A stretch of DNA of 64,000 bases from Actinostola sp. cb2023. Its lineage: Eukaryota; Cnidaria; Anthozoa; Actiniaria; Actinostolidae. Both the position numbers and the translations under genes were made by a program. The stretch is taken from positions 124,001 to 188,000 of the forward strand of contig JAUJYZ010001076.1 in NCBI GenBank assembly GCA_033675265.1, in the 5' to 3' direction. The number at the start of each line of letters is the position of its first letter. Positions within the stretch are counted from its first letter, which is position 1. Of this stretch, positions 42,866 to 55,300 are shown in pieces. Below the pieces are notes generated by a model. It had not been told where the DNA came from and searched no databases. It saw nothing but the letters and a program-made list of their open reading frames with translations.

Positions 42866-45800
42866 ATGGAAGTGTGTTGCTCCTTTAGAACCCTTGTTGG
42901 TGGTCCTTGTACATTCGACAGAAGAAATATAAAGTATTTAGTAGATATAACACCTTTAACTTCCTGCGTAAAGGATATCTCTGGACATAAATCGCTGTTT
43001 GGCTTTCAAGATGTGGAAAATGAAATAGAACTAATTCTAGCACGTGCTCGAATATTTGAAATATGTCCTTCCACCATTGCGTCTCTAACCATCTGTCCAT
43101 CTCATCGCTCAAACCTTGGCATTGGTTGGATCAGAAGCAAGAAGACATGTTGTGTACCTACTGAGTTATCGCGTCATCATAAGGGAAAGTTTCCGAAAGC
43201 TGATAGAGGAATTTCAAAATTATTATCTCAGACAATAATGGATCAGACAGGCGTTTTTGTCCCGGTAGGCTTAGGTAAACAACAAATGTATTCACTACCT
43301 TTTGAAATTACTCTACAACAAAGAAAGAACAAATAATAATGAAATTACACTTATTGTTCTGCAGGTGTATGTAGATCTTGTAGAGAAGTATTGAAGTCCC
43401 ACAGTAGCACAGATAGAGAGGCTACCTGTACACCAGAAAGAATGTTACTCGTGGACGACATGAGTGATTTAAATTTAGTGAGTTTTATTACTAATAATAA
43501 TTTGTGTAGTTTTCTTATCAGTACAGTCAAACCTTACTTTTCGCACATGTTGAATTTGACCACACCCAAGGTCCATTTGTGTTTCCTTTCATTGGGCGCC
43601 AACGATTATTTTTAAAACGATCATGGCTATTCACCAAGGATGGCCGCTTAATAGAGGTGCGGCCGCTTAATGGAGGTTTGACTAATTCCTCCCCATATGT
43701 TTTCCTGTAACTGCAACATGAATTTATTCAGTTGGTTGTTGTGGTTTAACTTTTTTGTGAAGAGGGGAAACAGACAGTCTAATATAGTCCACAATTTCTT
43801 AATGTATTAAGGATGACGATGATGATATATGCTTGACAACAAGTACTCCAGCCACCAAACCACTTCTGATGCAAACAGCTGATATACATGTACCTATGGA
43901 TATGACAAGCTCATTTTTACCTTCAGACACTCAGGATGACTCCGCCTCACGAACGTTGAGAGATGTAAGTTCAAAATTTCAGCTAAATAAGTTCTTGGTA
44001 TCAAGAGATATAAGCCCCGTCAGATCATGTCTTGCAACCCCTTGGAATGAAGCTGGAGATCGATCTAAACGATATTACATAAAGAAAGCTAGCCAGGCAG
44101 TTGCAGAATCGTTGAAGGTTATTGTCCCTAATGACCCTGATTTGCTGTGGCAGTCCCTTGTAGGATCACAAACAATCAATAAGCAGTTATCTGTGTCGTC
44201 ATCTCATGACGCATATATTCATAAAGATGACGCTCTACTTGAAAGCCTTGCTGAATGCTACAATGAAGCTGACCAGTGGGAAACTCGCCGTCAGATATTA
44301 TCAATTATGGTCGAGAAAATCGATTACAGCACCCTAAAAAGGCTCATCCCGGATCTTACTCGATATCGCTATAAAATCGCAAAGCGACATTCATTGCTGC
44401 ATGGCAAAGGCGTTCCTGTGCCATCATCGAGTCATACAAGAATGCGTGTTCCTCAAGAGAAAGTAGAACACTTCATTTGCTTCATAACAAGCCAACACGT
44501 TATCAGTGATTTACCGTTTGGCGAGAAAAAGCTAACCCTCTCTTCAAAAGAGATAATTACAGTGCCAAATGTTATCCGAATGATTGTCCCAGAACGCATC
44601 GTAAAGCAGTACTTGCAGTTCTGTAATGAAACACATTTCAGCCCACTCAGTCGGAGTTCGCTTTTACGAATCTTACAAGTTTGCTCTGCATCTGTTAGAA
44701 CATCACTTCAGGGCCTTGATTACATCACAGAGTCTGGATCAAAAGGCTTTGATGATCTTGAAGATGTCGTTGATAGGCTAGGAGATCTGCGTCAGGATAT
44801 GTCATGGGCCAAACAGACGAAACATCAACTAAAATTGGCCAAGCGCTATCTGAAGGGAGATTTTAAGGTGAGAATAAATAGCAATCTCAGAGTGATTGAA
44901 AATCCCGCAGCGGCCCACATGCACACCTGACAAGAATGAGACTGGGGATGTAACATTCCATGGGGGATTTGCTGACAACGTTTATTGAAGCATATACAGC
45001 TGTATACGACATTTTAATATCAGAGCATGTCAGAATTAGTCGTCATGTAACTAATATTGATGCCAACTCCGTTTGAAACCTTTTGTCTTGATATCGTAAT
45101 ATATACACACATCAAGAGTTCCAGACTTCCGGTGCGCGCGCAATGCATTGTGAGAATATTACAAAGGAAAAGTGAGCACCAAGTGAGAAAAATCATTGCT
45201 TGGGCTCCCTGTGTCTAGAATTGGTGCTCACGTTCCTTTGTAATAATACCGGAAGTCTGGAACTCTTGATGCTTGTATACGTAATGCATCATTTTATTTA
45301 TTTTATTTCTATTTTTTCACCCGTGCGTTCGTAGTTATTTATTTTTTGCTTATTTTTTGCTTATTTTTTGCTTCCCGAAAAAGGTACAATCATCGATATA
45401 AGTACTTATATATATTTGATGTATTATTTTCAGGTTCATATTTCCTGTTCGTCAACCGTTCCTGATCATTGCCGAACACATGCATTGAGCGACCCCAAAG
45501 ACACAGACTTCCATGGGGTTTGTGACCACGCCCATGATGGCCTCTGTGATCGCTGTGATCATTTAGCCTTAACACTGAATAAGATTGACAAAGCCCTTGA
45601 CAGTGTAACAGGGACACCTGAAGAGACCGACGAACTTTTGTTCAACATCAAACATGCCAAGCAAAACATCGATGCATAGAAGGCTCACCTCCTTCGCTCG
45701 CTCAACCAGGACGATGCAAGGCTGGATATACTTGAAGATCTAGACAAGAACTCCGTTTTGCTAGTACAAGACTGGGCAATGAAGTATTTACCCAGAAAGT

Positions 45801-47460
45801 ATCGTGAAAGCCAGAGGGACTGGTTTGCTAAACGAGGACTACCCTGGCATATCACTGTTGCTTTCAGACGAGGCCAAGCCGATGAGATAGAAATGGCGAC
45901 GTTTGTTCATGTGTTTCAAACATGCACTCAGGACAGCATAACAGTTTTGTGCATCATGAAAGATGTGTTGAGGCAACTAAAAGACATCATGCCAGACCTT
46001 AAATCTGTGTTTTATAGACAAGATAATGCAGGTTGTTATCATTCGGCGTTAACAATTACTACTGCCAGAAATATTGCAGAAGCTGCTGGAATCAAAATTA
46101 TGCGAATGGATTTTTCAGAACCCCAAGGTGGGAAAGGGGCATGTGACAGAAAAGCGGCAGCCATAAAATCACACATGCGCTTGTATCTCAACTCTGGTAA
46201 AGATATCGAGACCGCGGCTCAAATGAAAGAGCAATAGAATCGTCAGGGGGACTTCCAAGTGTCAGTGTAACACTTTGTGGCACACCAAACAACACACCAT
46301 CCACCAAACGTACCCTCAAATGGGAAGGTGTTAGCTTGGTTTCCAATATTGAATATTGTGAGGAAGGACTTCGCATATGGAGGGCTTATAATGTCGGTCC
46401 AGGGAAACTTCTTCCCTGGAGCAAGTTCGCTAATTCTAGCCAACTACCAAGCATCACCATCATTGAGAACAGCAGTTCACAGGTCCAGTTTGCATTGCCA
46501 AAATCTAGAAAGTCCTCCAATAAAGTGTCACCTGATCATCAAAACAGTACCGATGAGAGTGATGAGGTCCAAAGCGATGACTCAGAGGAGGATGATCATG
46601 AGGTTGTAGCTGGTTATCCAATCAGTTCCAAAAACGCGACAAGCAAGCTATTTTGTTGTCCAGAGGATGGATGTGTGAAGTCATATCAGAGATATTCAAG
46701 TTTACAACATCATCTTGAATGCGGACGACATCGAAGGGAATTGGAGAGAGAAACACTCTTAGACAAAGCAATGTGTAGCTATGCCAATAGGCTTGAAGTG
46801 GGAGGCGCAAGAATGCAAGCAGCGACGAATAGTTCGTATCAGCAAGGGTTGGATGTGCATCCCAGCTCTAATAAACTTCCTGCCCCAATGGGATGGTCAC
46901 TAAAAACATCGAGCACTAAAAGAGTCAAGTTCACAACAACGCAGAGAGATTATCTCCGCAAGAAATTCCTTATCGGTAAAACGACAGGGCGTAAGCTAGA
47001 CCCATCCATAGTTGCTAAGGACATGCGCAGTACTAAAGATGTGTTAGGTGATCGACTGTTTGCAGTCGATGAGTTTTTGACAAGTCAACAAATAGTAAGC
47101 TATTTTTCAAGATTGGCGTCAAGCGGCACGTTTGAAAACATTGAAGAGGAAGAAAAAGAAGAATCAGAGGATGTGGGGAACAGTGCTAAAGAAGAGAAGG
47201 CAATAGAAGACATGAAGTCACTTGTGGCGAAGGAAGTAGATCTCAGTCACCCAATCATCATTTATGACACACACAATATTTGTGAACTTGTGGCCACTGA
47301 TAAACTAAGCGTCACATTCAGTGTCACTGCTTTGCGAGAGATCTGTCTTTATTTTGACATAGATGTAACTGATGTTACAGCGAAGCGCAAGAAGCCCTAC
47401 ACAGAGAAACTTCATCGTCTAGTGGGGTCATGCACCTGTCATCTCACCAAAGCCTGCTGA
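42866..47460 (+). pseudogene. Sola-like transposase, four exons, one stop and one frameshift
   Basis: Exon 1 (42866-43274) has zinc-binding spacing (ICPSHRSNLGIGW, TCCVPTELSRHH, TGVFVPVG). Exon 2 (43365-43477) adds CRSCREVL, exon 3 (43812-44867) a long helical part, and exon 4 runs from 45434. All junctions are GT-AG and keep frame. Exon 4 starts with a Cys/His cluster (HGVCDHAHDGLCDRC) and has a TAG at 45677. It then has the likely catalytic region (FYRQDNAGCYHS, then FSEPQGGKGACDRKAAAIKS). A 1-base loss near 46230 shifts the frame. The C-terminal part has a C2H2-like finger (CPEDGCVKSYQRYSSLQHH) and acidic stretches, and stops at 47460. Total about 1,200 codons. Confidence 0.78.
45111..45270. 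repeat. Foldback MITE in transposase intron 3
   Basis: ATCAAGAGTTCCAGACTTCC at 45111 is mirrored at 45251-45270. A second paired block, ATTACAAAGGAA with TGAGCACCAA, lies further in. It lies entirely within the intron 44868-45433, so it does not affect the coding sequence. Confidence 0.85.
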
Positions 47461-47811
47461 CTGTAGGTTAGAAGATTGTAAAGGGAGCGATAAATTAACA
47501 GACAATTAGAGTCACTAAGCAAGAAGTGTGAGTATCTAAATGTTAAAAGCTAATAATTTCTTAGGTGTTTCAACGTACTGTATTTTTCGCAATAACTACA
47601 ATCATGCGGTGTATTTTCCCGCCTTTCAATCGACAAGTAGCGCATGATGTACCCAGGCACATTCTTGTGTACATTTGTGTTTTGTTGGTGATATAGTCTA
47701 TTTACAGTTTGATAGTTTGGTGAACTATACTTTCTGTCAGACTATATACGTACATTTCTATACATTTTAGCATAAACTTTCTTTCAGCGGAATATATATG
47801 AAAATACCATA

Positions 47812-48584
47812 CGCTGTCGGGCATGTCACGCAACACAAAAGTTGATCAATATTAATACATTTTTTTTTTTTTTGCAATATTCGTCCTTCCGATAGAACTG
47901 AAAGTACAAAAGTTAATTTAGCAAATGACCAATTTCCCCCTTTATTTATTTCCATATATATTATTGACAAATTTATGTCACGAGTTGACTCTGATACTTG
48001 CGTTACCGAGCGAAAATATTAGAGTAATTATGGGATAAAAACGGGCCTCGTTGGGTGCGTGAAAGTAATTTGCCCAGAGATTTCTCTTTATATTTCGAAA
48101 GGCAAATGTCTAATAAGGCTTCGGGTGAAAGTTTACGTTATTTCGAGAAGTTGCACATGCCGAACCTTTACCGTGTGTTTACCATACAAATTGATTTTCG
48201 CAAATGCGAAAAGTATAGCCTTTGTTTAGAATTTCCCCCCGCCTTCGTTATCATTCAATTTGAATTCTTTTTTCATCAAGAAGGAAGAGAAATGTCTAAA
48301 TATTACAGAGAAAATGTTTCAAAATAAATTTGTGTAACGGTTTTGTAAAGCGAGTCGATAATATTTAGGGTAAAAATATGCATAATTAGAAGCTGATTTA
48401 GCGGTAAATAGGGCTATAATGAAAATCCTTGTTTTCTTCGAAACGATTTAATTTTTTTCAAAACTAACTTCGCACCGTTTACTTTCTTACTATAACCTAT
48501 CGATACACCAAATATGAGCAAAATTGATTTTTCGACTTGTGCCAGAATTATTAAATTTTGGTCGATTCTTACAGGAAGTCACTC
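47812..48584 (-). repeat. Right terminal inverted repeat
   Basis: This is the inverse copy of 41875-42650. A T-run at about 47861-47874 and a few bases near 48545 are not in the left copy. Confidence 0.9.
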
Positions 48585-49706
48585 TTAATACTCTCGGGAC
48601 CAGCAAGCTGTGGTACACAGCCACTGTACTACAGATGCCGGGCCCGAGTGTCACGAAAATCAACAAATTAATTTGGGATTTTTTCTGGTCAGGCAAAACA
48701 CCCCAAGTAAGCAGGGATATGTGTGTACAACCCTGTGACAGGGGGGGCCTGGCCGTGAGCCACGTTTCCGTCAAAGCGCAAGCCTTGAAACTGAAATGGA
48801 TTACGGCTATCGCCGATCCGGAATCACAGGCAAAGTGGGTTCACTTTGCCCGATACTGGACGAGCCGTAGACTCGCGATCAGACCGGAGTGGCACTGGCT
48901 TAAAGGCAACTTTGTGCCGGTCGCCGCCCCAGGTCCCGGTCCAGGAATTTACGACGAATTACTCCAAACCCTGGAGAAAATTCGTCCCTGGGTCGAGACC
49001 ACACCCCTTACCGGCATTACCGTTAAAAACATTAATGCCGAACTCATCAAGACTCTTCCTTTTCGTGCTCGGGCCGAACGGGAGTGGGACGCCAGACTGC
49101 GTCAGGGTACCCCCTGGACGACTGTCTGGACCAACACTCACGGGGGCCTAAGTACGAACTGGGAGAGTGACTTGATGTGGAAAATTCGACACAGAGTTGT
49201 ACGCACGGCTTTCTTCTTAACCAGTCACATCACATGCGCTTTCGCTTCTCTCCTAACTGTCGGCGCTGCACTGCGACTGCGCATGCGCGAAGAGAGTCGC
49301 AGAAACACGTGTTTATCACCTGCCCGTTCGCGCGAGCCGTGTGGGACTGGGTCCTTCCCATCGCCACCTCCCTGTACGGCTCTCCTATTGAGCGGGACGA
49401 GGCCACGCTGTTCCTGGACAGCGGCCTGTCCCGCTCAAAGGCGGACCGTACTAAAACTAACTTGGTGACTTACCTTATTAAATTAACTTTTTGGTCCCTA
49501 TGGGACTCACGCAATAAATTCGTTTTTGAGCGGCAAGCCTCCACACCGGGGGATGTCGTCTCCTCCATTAAATCAACCATACGAAATAGGATAAGGGGGG
49601 ACGTATCGCTGACCCCCGAGGGTCACATCGTCGCGCACCGTCGCTGGGGCATGAACGAAGTCCTGTGCTCGATGCGCGTCGATGATACCCTCAGTATCGA
49701 CATATA

Positions 49707-50344
49707 AATAAATAACACAACAGACAGAATGTCTTCCCCTTCCCCCGGGGGCCTGATCGACTCTTGCGAAAAGCACACCCCCCAATGTAGGGGAAGGCCC
49801 TGGTGCCCGCGGAGTCACCAGACCCCCGGAGGGGAGAGGCGGACATACACCATTGTCACTCTCACCCCAAGTTTTGGTTAGGGACCACCACAGACAGCCC
49901 AAGTTCCTCTCTGACCGTGTCCTACACGTCAGTAATGGGTGGAGGCCCGGGCCTGTGGAGTCCCACAATGCCTGTGGGTGAGACTACGCGCGAAAACTCC
50001 AAAATTAAATATATTTTCTTTAACTTTAATTTGGCACGGCTCTCCCCCCCCCCCCCCCCCCCCCCCCTGTCTCACCGACGCCCCCCGGCTGCTCCAGTTA
50101 GCCCGGTGCTTCGGTGGGAGAGGGAGGGTGAGCTGCCCCAACTACTTTCTTCATTGCCTACTTATTTCCTGTTTGTGCTATATTTTACAATCAAAGGACT
50201 TACAGCCTTTATAGCGCCCTCGGACACGCGGAGGGTCTATCTCCTCCCCTACTCCCTCTGCTGGTCCACTAAGGACCTCACCCTCCTGGGTGACGCGGGG
50301 GTGGATGGGGGGAGGGGCCACACGTGCCATCGACACTTACAGTG
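49707..50344 (+). other. Element B 3' region before the hairpin array
   Basis: GC-rich non-coding sequence with a 24-C run at about 50043-50066. Frames here are shadows of the C/G runs. I see no gene. Confidence 0.6.
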
Positions 50345-51025
50345 CAAGTAGTGCCACCATGACCACAGAATCCCTGGCCAGGCCATATCCGGGAGAAAAC
50401 TCCTAGATATCGGAAGCGGGTCGGGAGTCTGACGGTACCAATCTACCATATTGCCACCACGGAACCCCTAGCTTGTCCGCATCAGGGAGAAAACTCCTAG
50501 ATACAGGAAACGAGTCGGGATTTCGGTGATGACACAAAAAAAAAAAAAAAAAAAAACTTTTACCACTCTATCATATATTGCTGCCGCAGAACCCCTGGCC
50601 TGCCCATATCAGGGAGAAAACTCCTAGATAATAGAAGCGGGCTGGGAGTCCTGTGGCAGCAAAAAGATATACAATACAATATACAATAACACACTGCTAC
50701 CACAGGCGCCCCGGACTGCAGGTATCAGGGAGAAAACTCCTAGCTACCGATGCGGACCGGGAAGCCGGTGAATACACAATACATTGCCGCCGCAGCACCC
50801 CTGGCCTCCCCTCATCCGGGAGAAAACTCCTAGATACTGTGAAGAGGCCGGGGATCCTGCGGTGTCAATAAATATACCAAGAAACATTGAAACCTTGTAT
50901 GCAATATTATTAACATAACATTACCAATCTATAGTACATTGTTACCACAGGCGCCCCGGACTGCCGGTATCAGGGAGAAAACTCCTCGATACCGATGCGG
51001 ACCGGGAACCCGGTGGTGACAATCA
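50345..51025 (+). repeat. Six tandem hairpin units in the 3' region of element B
   Basis: The core GGGAGAAAACTCCT occurs at about 50392, 50486, 50613, 50730, 50818 and 50971, always closed by matching flanks and by longer outer stems. In the last unit ATTGTTACCAC pairs with GTGGTGACAAT and CGGTATC with GATACCG. The first unit has ATATC with GATAT at the same place, so paired positions changed together. Units are about 85-90 bases and separated by 5-65 bases of AT-rich spacer, including an A-run at 50531-50554. These are probably RNA structures of the LINE transcript. Confidence 0.85.
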
Positions 51026-51261
51026 TAACTATACACTGAAATCTAGTTACTTTAGAATTTATTTATTGCTCTCACCTAAGAGTCTCATGTAATTATTTAT
51101 CATTCTCTTATTTGGACGCAATAAAAACCTTTTAAATAAAAAAAATAAAAAAGGATCTGCTATAGTTTTTTTTTTGAGAGAACCTTGATCACAGTCAGTT
51201 AGACTCAGTTTTCTTTCGGCTAGGCCGAAAGAATCTTTAAAGAGAAGGCAGAACCAGAAGG

Positions 51262-52306
51262 ATGTCTCAACGATGTTGCTCGGTCCGACTCGCCCTCGAA
51301 CATGACGTCACAAAGAGAGTGTCACCGGCTGATGTGGTAGATTACTTATATGGGGATGGCGAATATGATGCTGGACAAGTTAAGTGCGTGCAGGTTGATA
51401 AAGATGGTTCGGTCGTTGTCACTTTTGAGAGCCAAGCGTGCGTGGAATGGATCCTGGGCCAGGGTACCATCACCATCAATGGGTACCCTGTGGTGATCAC
51501 AAGCACAGATGCCAGGAGGAAATATGTCAAAGTTTATTACCTTGCGTACGAAGTAGCGAACAAGGAATTACAAGCCGTATTGGGTGAATATGGGTACGTT
51601 TACAATATCAGAAGAGATGTAATGGCTAGCCATGAGCTAATTGAGACGGGCGTCCGAACAGTTACGATGGCCATCAACACGCCTGTCCCGAGTTACTTAA
51701 AAGTTGGAGCTAGCCAAGTGAAAGTTTATTACTCTGGACAGCGACAAACATGCAGAAAGTGTGGAGGAGTGGGCCATTTCGCCAGAGACTGCATGGACGT
51801 GCAGTGCTTTCGATGCCGCCAGCCGGGCCACGTATCGAGGAATTGTGTTGAGGAGCAGAAGTGCAACCGGTGTGGGGAGTATGGCCACTCTGGTTGGTCA
51901 TGTAAAGCGGCATTTGCCTTCCAGATGCCAGGAAATACGGCGGCGGTGATGAATACAGAGAAGCCGGCGGCTGAGGTTTCTACTATCCTTTCTGGCGCAC
52001 AGAGCCAGGAGAAGGGAACACAAGAGCTTTTCTCGCAGACGAGTGAAAGTGCTTTGGATACGACGCAAGAACCGATAACGAAGGAGTCAGGGAGTGGACA
52101 GGACGAAGCAAAGCAGGATTTATTGGAGGTGGAAGGGATGACGAGGAGCTCTCATCAATTGAATCTGAAGTTTCATCTGTGTGTGAAATGGAGTTGAAGG
52201 AAGCGTCGGCAAAACGACCGGCTCCGGCCTCTCGCCGATATCAACTAGCAAGGCAAAGCTACGAAGGGATGCAGCAGAAATAGAGACAGCTTTGAACGAT
52301 AAGTAG
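51262..52306 (+). pseudogene. LINE ORF1 protein, element C (frameshifted near the C-terminus)
   Basis: The frame from MSQRCCSVRLALEHDVTKR is open for 311 codons. It holds the RRM-like region (VKVYYLAYEVAN, GEYGYVYNIRRDV) and three CCHC knuckles (CRKCGGVGHFARDC, CFRCRQPGHVSRNC, CNRCGEYGHSGWSC). Near 52135 it leaves the frame of the conserved acidic end (DDEELSSIESEVSS, KEASAKRPAPAS). A 2-base gain near 52233 shifts it again before the basic end at 52306. The N-terminal 290 residues may still be made. ORF2 starts 88 bases after the ancestral stop. Confidence 0.85.
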
Positions 52307-52393
52307 TGTATATTAGTTTCGTGTGTACATCGAAAAGTTTCGTAATCTTGAATATGTAATGAGTGTAGTATGTAAATGTCTTTGTTAATTTTA

Positions 52394-55300
52394 ATGGCTA
52401 ACCTAAATCTATTGTCATGTAATGTTCGTGGAGTGGCAACAGTAGCGAGGCGAGATGTCATTTGTCCAGTATTGTCGAAGTGGAATGTTGTGTTTGTACA
52501 AGAGTCTTTTGTTTGTAATCAACGGAAAGCTGAGCGGTTTGGAAAGGCATGGAAAGGTAAATGTTATTGGAGTTTTGGTGAGGTGAGGAGTGCGGGTGTA
52601 GGGATTTTGTTGAGCGATCGTGTGAGTTTAGATGTTTTGGACGTTCGTCGAGATACTGAGGGGAGAGTGTTGAGTTTGTTAGTCAAATGGGGGAATGTAA
52701 GATATACCTTTTTGTGTGTGTATGCGCCAGTGAATGTTAGCGATCGTAAATTGCTTTTTCAAGGGCTTCATGATTATGTGTTTGCAAACTCGTACTGTAT
52801 AATGGGGGGGGATTTTAATTGTGTGTTGGAGAGTAGAGATACAACGGCGACGACAGGAACAAATAGGGCTGGGGGTGAGGAATTGAAGACGTTTTTGTGT
52901 GATTTTAAATTGTCTGATGCTTGGGTGTCTGTGCATGGTCGTACGGTTTCGTTTACATGGATGGGTCAGGGAATAGGATCGAGATTAGATCGGTTTTATG
53001 TGTCAAAGGATTTAGTAGATGTTGTAACTGGCTGTTTTGTAGAAGTGTTAGGAGTATCGGATCATGATGGTGTTGTGTTGTCATTGAATCGTAGTGTGGT
53101 TAGTAAAAGCAAAGGGCTGTGGAAATTTAATAATGGGTTGTTGGAGGATAGTGAGTTTGTAAAGAGCATGAGAAAGTGGATAAGGCAATATTTAGAACGA
53201 AACAAGGGGGAGAGGGTAGGGGCTTTTTGGGTCAAGTTTAAAAAAGGGGTTAAGAAATTTGTCATTCGACATTCGGTTGCAAAGGCGAGAGAGAGAAGGA
53301 AGAAACGGGATAAGATAACAAATGAGATTATAAGGTTGAAAAGGGGTTTAGCTTTAGGGGAGGATGTGGCTGGGAGGATTAGTGAACTGAATGGGGAACT
53401 GAAAGCGGTAGTGATGAGAGAGAGTGAAGGTGTGATGGTAAGGAGTCGTGCGCAATGGATTGAGGAGGGGGAAAGACCGACGAGATATTTTTTTAACTTA
53501 TGTGCGGGGCATGGGCGGGGGAATGATATAGATGTGTTGAAGGATGGAAATGGAACAGAATGGAGTGATGAGAGTGAAAAAAGGAAGGTGATTGAAATGT
53601 TTTACAGGAATTTGTTTAAGTTGGAAGATGTAGATGTTGATGTACAAGATGTATTGTTAAGTAAATTGTCAGCAGTGTTGTCAGATGAGTCGTGTAACAA
53701 TTGTGAAGGGAGAGTAAGAGTGGAGGAGCTAGAGTATGCAGTGAAAGGAATGGCTAATGGGAAAACACCGGGAGATGATGGGCTATCGTTGGAATTTTAC
53801 AAATGTTTTAGTGAGTTGTTACTACCTGTAGTGTGTCAGCTGGCAAATGAGAGTTTCGAAGTAGAGAGTTTGCCTGAGGAATGTGTGCGGAGTGTTGTGA
53901 GGTTGGCGTTTAAGATGGGAGATCGGAAGGAACTCAAGAATTGGAGGCCGATCTCCCTTCTTAACTTGGATTATAAGATAGTCTCTAAGGCTCTGAGTGT
54001 TCGTTTGAGGAGTGTCATGTCAGAGGTTGTGTGTGAAGACCAGACGTGTGGGGTGATGGGGAGGTCGATTACTGACAATTTGAATGTGATGAGAGATGTA
54101 CTAGATCATATTGATCATACTGGGGAGGGAGGGGTCATTTTGACTTTGGATCAGGAGAAAGCGTTTGATAGGGTGGATAGGTTTTTTTTGAATAGGGTGC
54201 TGGGGAGGTTTGGTTTTGGGGAGGATTTTAGAAAGTGGATGAATGTGTTATATGTGGGTGCGACAGCGAAAGTGATTTGTAATGGGGAGTTGACGGAGAG
54301 TATTGTGCTAGAGAAGGGGATTAGGCAGGGGTGTTCGTTGTCACCTATGTTGTATGTGTTAATGGCAGAAGTGTTAGCGTGTAGTGTTCGTGCGGAGAAG
54401 GGTATATGTGGATTTTTGGTGCCGGGGTCGGGTGGTCAGCAGACGAATATTTCTCAGTATGCTGATGACACGACGGCGGTGCTGCGGGATGGGGTGTCAA
54501 TTACTAAGTATTTAGATATAGTGGAGTTTTTTGGGCGTTGGACGGGGGCGAGGTTGAATAGAGGGAAATCAGAGGCAATGTGGATAGGATCGTGGAATAA
54601 TAGAACGGATAAACCATATGGGTTAAAATGGGTAGTGCGAATGAAAGTATTGGGGGTGTGGTTTGGAGATAATGTAGAGGATGAGAACTGGGTGACGAAG
54701 TGTGAAAAGTTAAAGAAGGTGTTGGATATGTGGAAAGGTAGATGTTTGTCGTTGAGAGGTAAAGTGTTGATTGTTAAAGTGTTGGGGTTGTCAAAGTTAG
54801 ATTATGTGGCTAGGGTGTTAACTGTGCCGAGTTGGGTGGTGACTAAAGTGAATTCGTTAGTGTGGAGTTTTGTGTGGAATGGGAAAGTAGAGTTGATCAA
54901 AAGGGAAACGTGTTTGTTACCATGTTTGTCAGGGGGGTTGGGAATGGTGGATTTTGGGGTTCGTGTGCGTGCTTTGCATATAGCAAATGTAGTAGGGTGT
55001 TTAAATAGGCTGTCGGGTAAAATGTGGTGTTATCCGAGATATTATTTAGGTGTGCGGTTGTCATCGTTACGTGATGACTGGATGTCTTTACGGGATAACT
55101 CGAAACCAGGGGCGGGGTTTTTATCTAAATATTATAAAGCGGTGTATGTGGAAATTCGTGTGTGTTCAGTGCAATGTTGTGCAGTGGTGAGTAAGATGTA
55201 TGAGTTCCTAGTAAGTAGTAAGTTGAAACAACCGAGGTGTATGGGTTATTGGAGTGATGTGAGTGTAACAGAATGGAAGGATGTCTGGGGGGGGTTTCGT

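Larger units (their letters stand above)
41875..48584 (+). mobile_element. 6,710-bp TTAA-flanked transposon with 775-bp inverted repeats (Sola-like, perhaps Sola3)
   Basis: TTAA lies at 41871-41874 and 48585-48588. The ends read GAGTGACTTCC inward on both sides. Terminal inverted repeats extend about 775 bp (41875-42650 and 47812-48584) with minor differences. Inside is a multi-exon transposase with a C-terminal zinc finger. From memory, Sola3 elements use TTAA targets and GAG termini, which fits. The superfamily call is still inference. It carries one stop and one frameshift, so this copy is inactive. Confidence 0.8.
39479..49706 (+). pseudogene. LINE ORF2 (APE endonuclease-RT), element B, split by a transposon
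   Basis: The first part is open from 39404 (inner ATG at 39479) to 41871. Endonuclease residues appear as CTINVNGM, FVQEAHI, GDFNCIPN (about residue 139) and FSDHASV. The RT core has NWRPISLLNVDYK, LALDQEKAFDRVD, GVRQGCPLSPLLY and QYADDLTLTL (about residue 690). A transposon inserted in ATAATTAAT splits it after SLII. The reading resumes at 48589 (TLGTSKLWYTATVLQ). A frameshift near 49230 precedes a knuckle-like CRRCTATAHARRESQKHV and the stop at 49706. The nested element makes it non-functional. Confidence 0.9.
38168..51154 (+). mobile_element. Element B: U2-inserted LINE of lineage 2, split by a 6.7-kb transposon
   Basis: After U2 nt 48 comes a 111-base T-rich leader, an intact ORF1, an ORF2 interrupted at a TTAA site, a long 3' region with six tandem hairpins, and an A-rich tail (51125-51152). 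The next bases are ATCTG and the leader of element C. It is the same lineage as element A. Removing the nested transposon leaves about 6.3 kb. Confidence 0.88.

Noticed and set aside
49803..50351. 182-aa ORF with a Pro run
   Set aside because: It crosses the C run in the 3' region of element B; no homology pattern.
50345..51025. CRISPR-like array
   Set aside because: Repeats are imperfect, hairpin-centred and unevenly spaced, and the DNA is eukaryotic LINE sequence.
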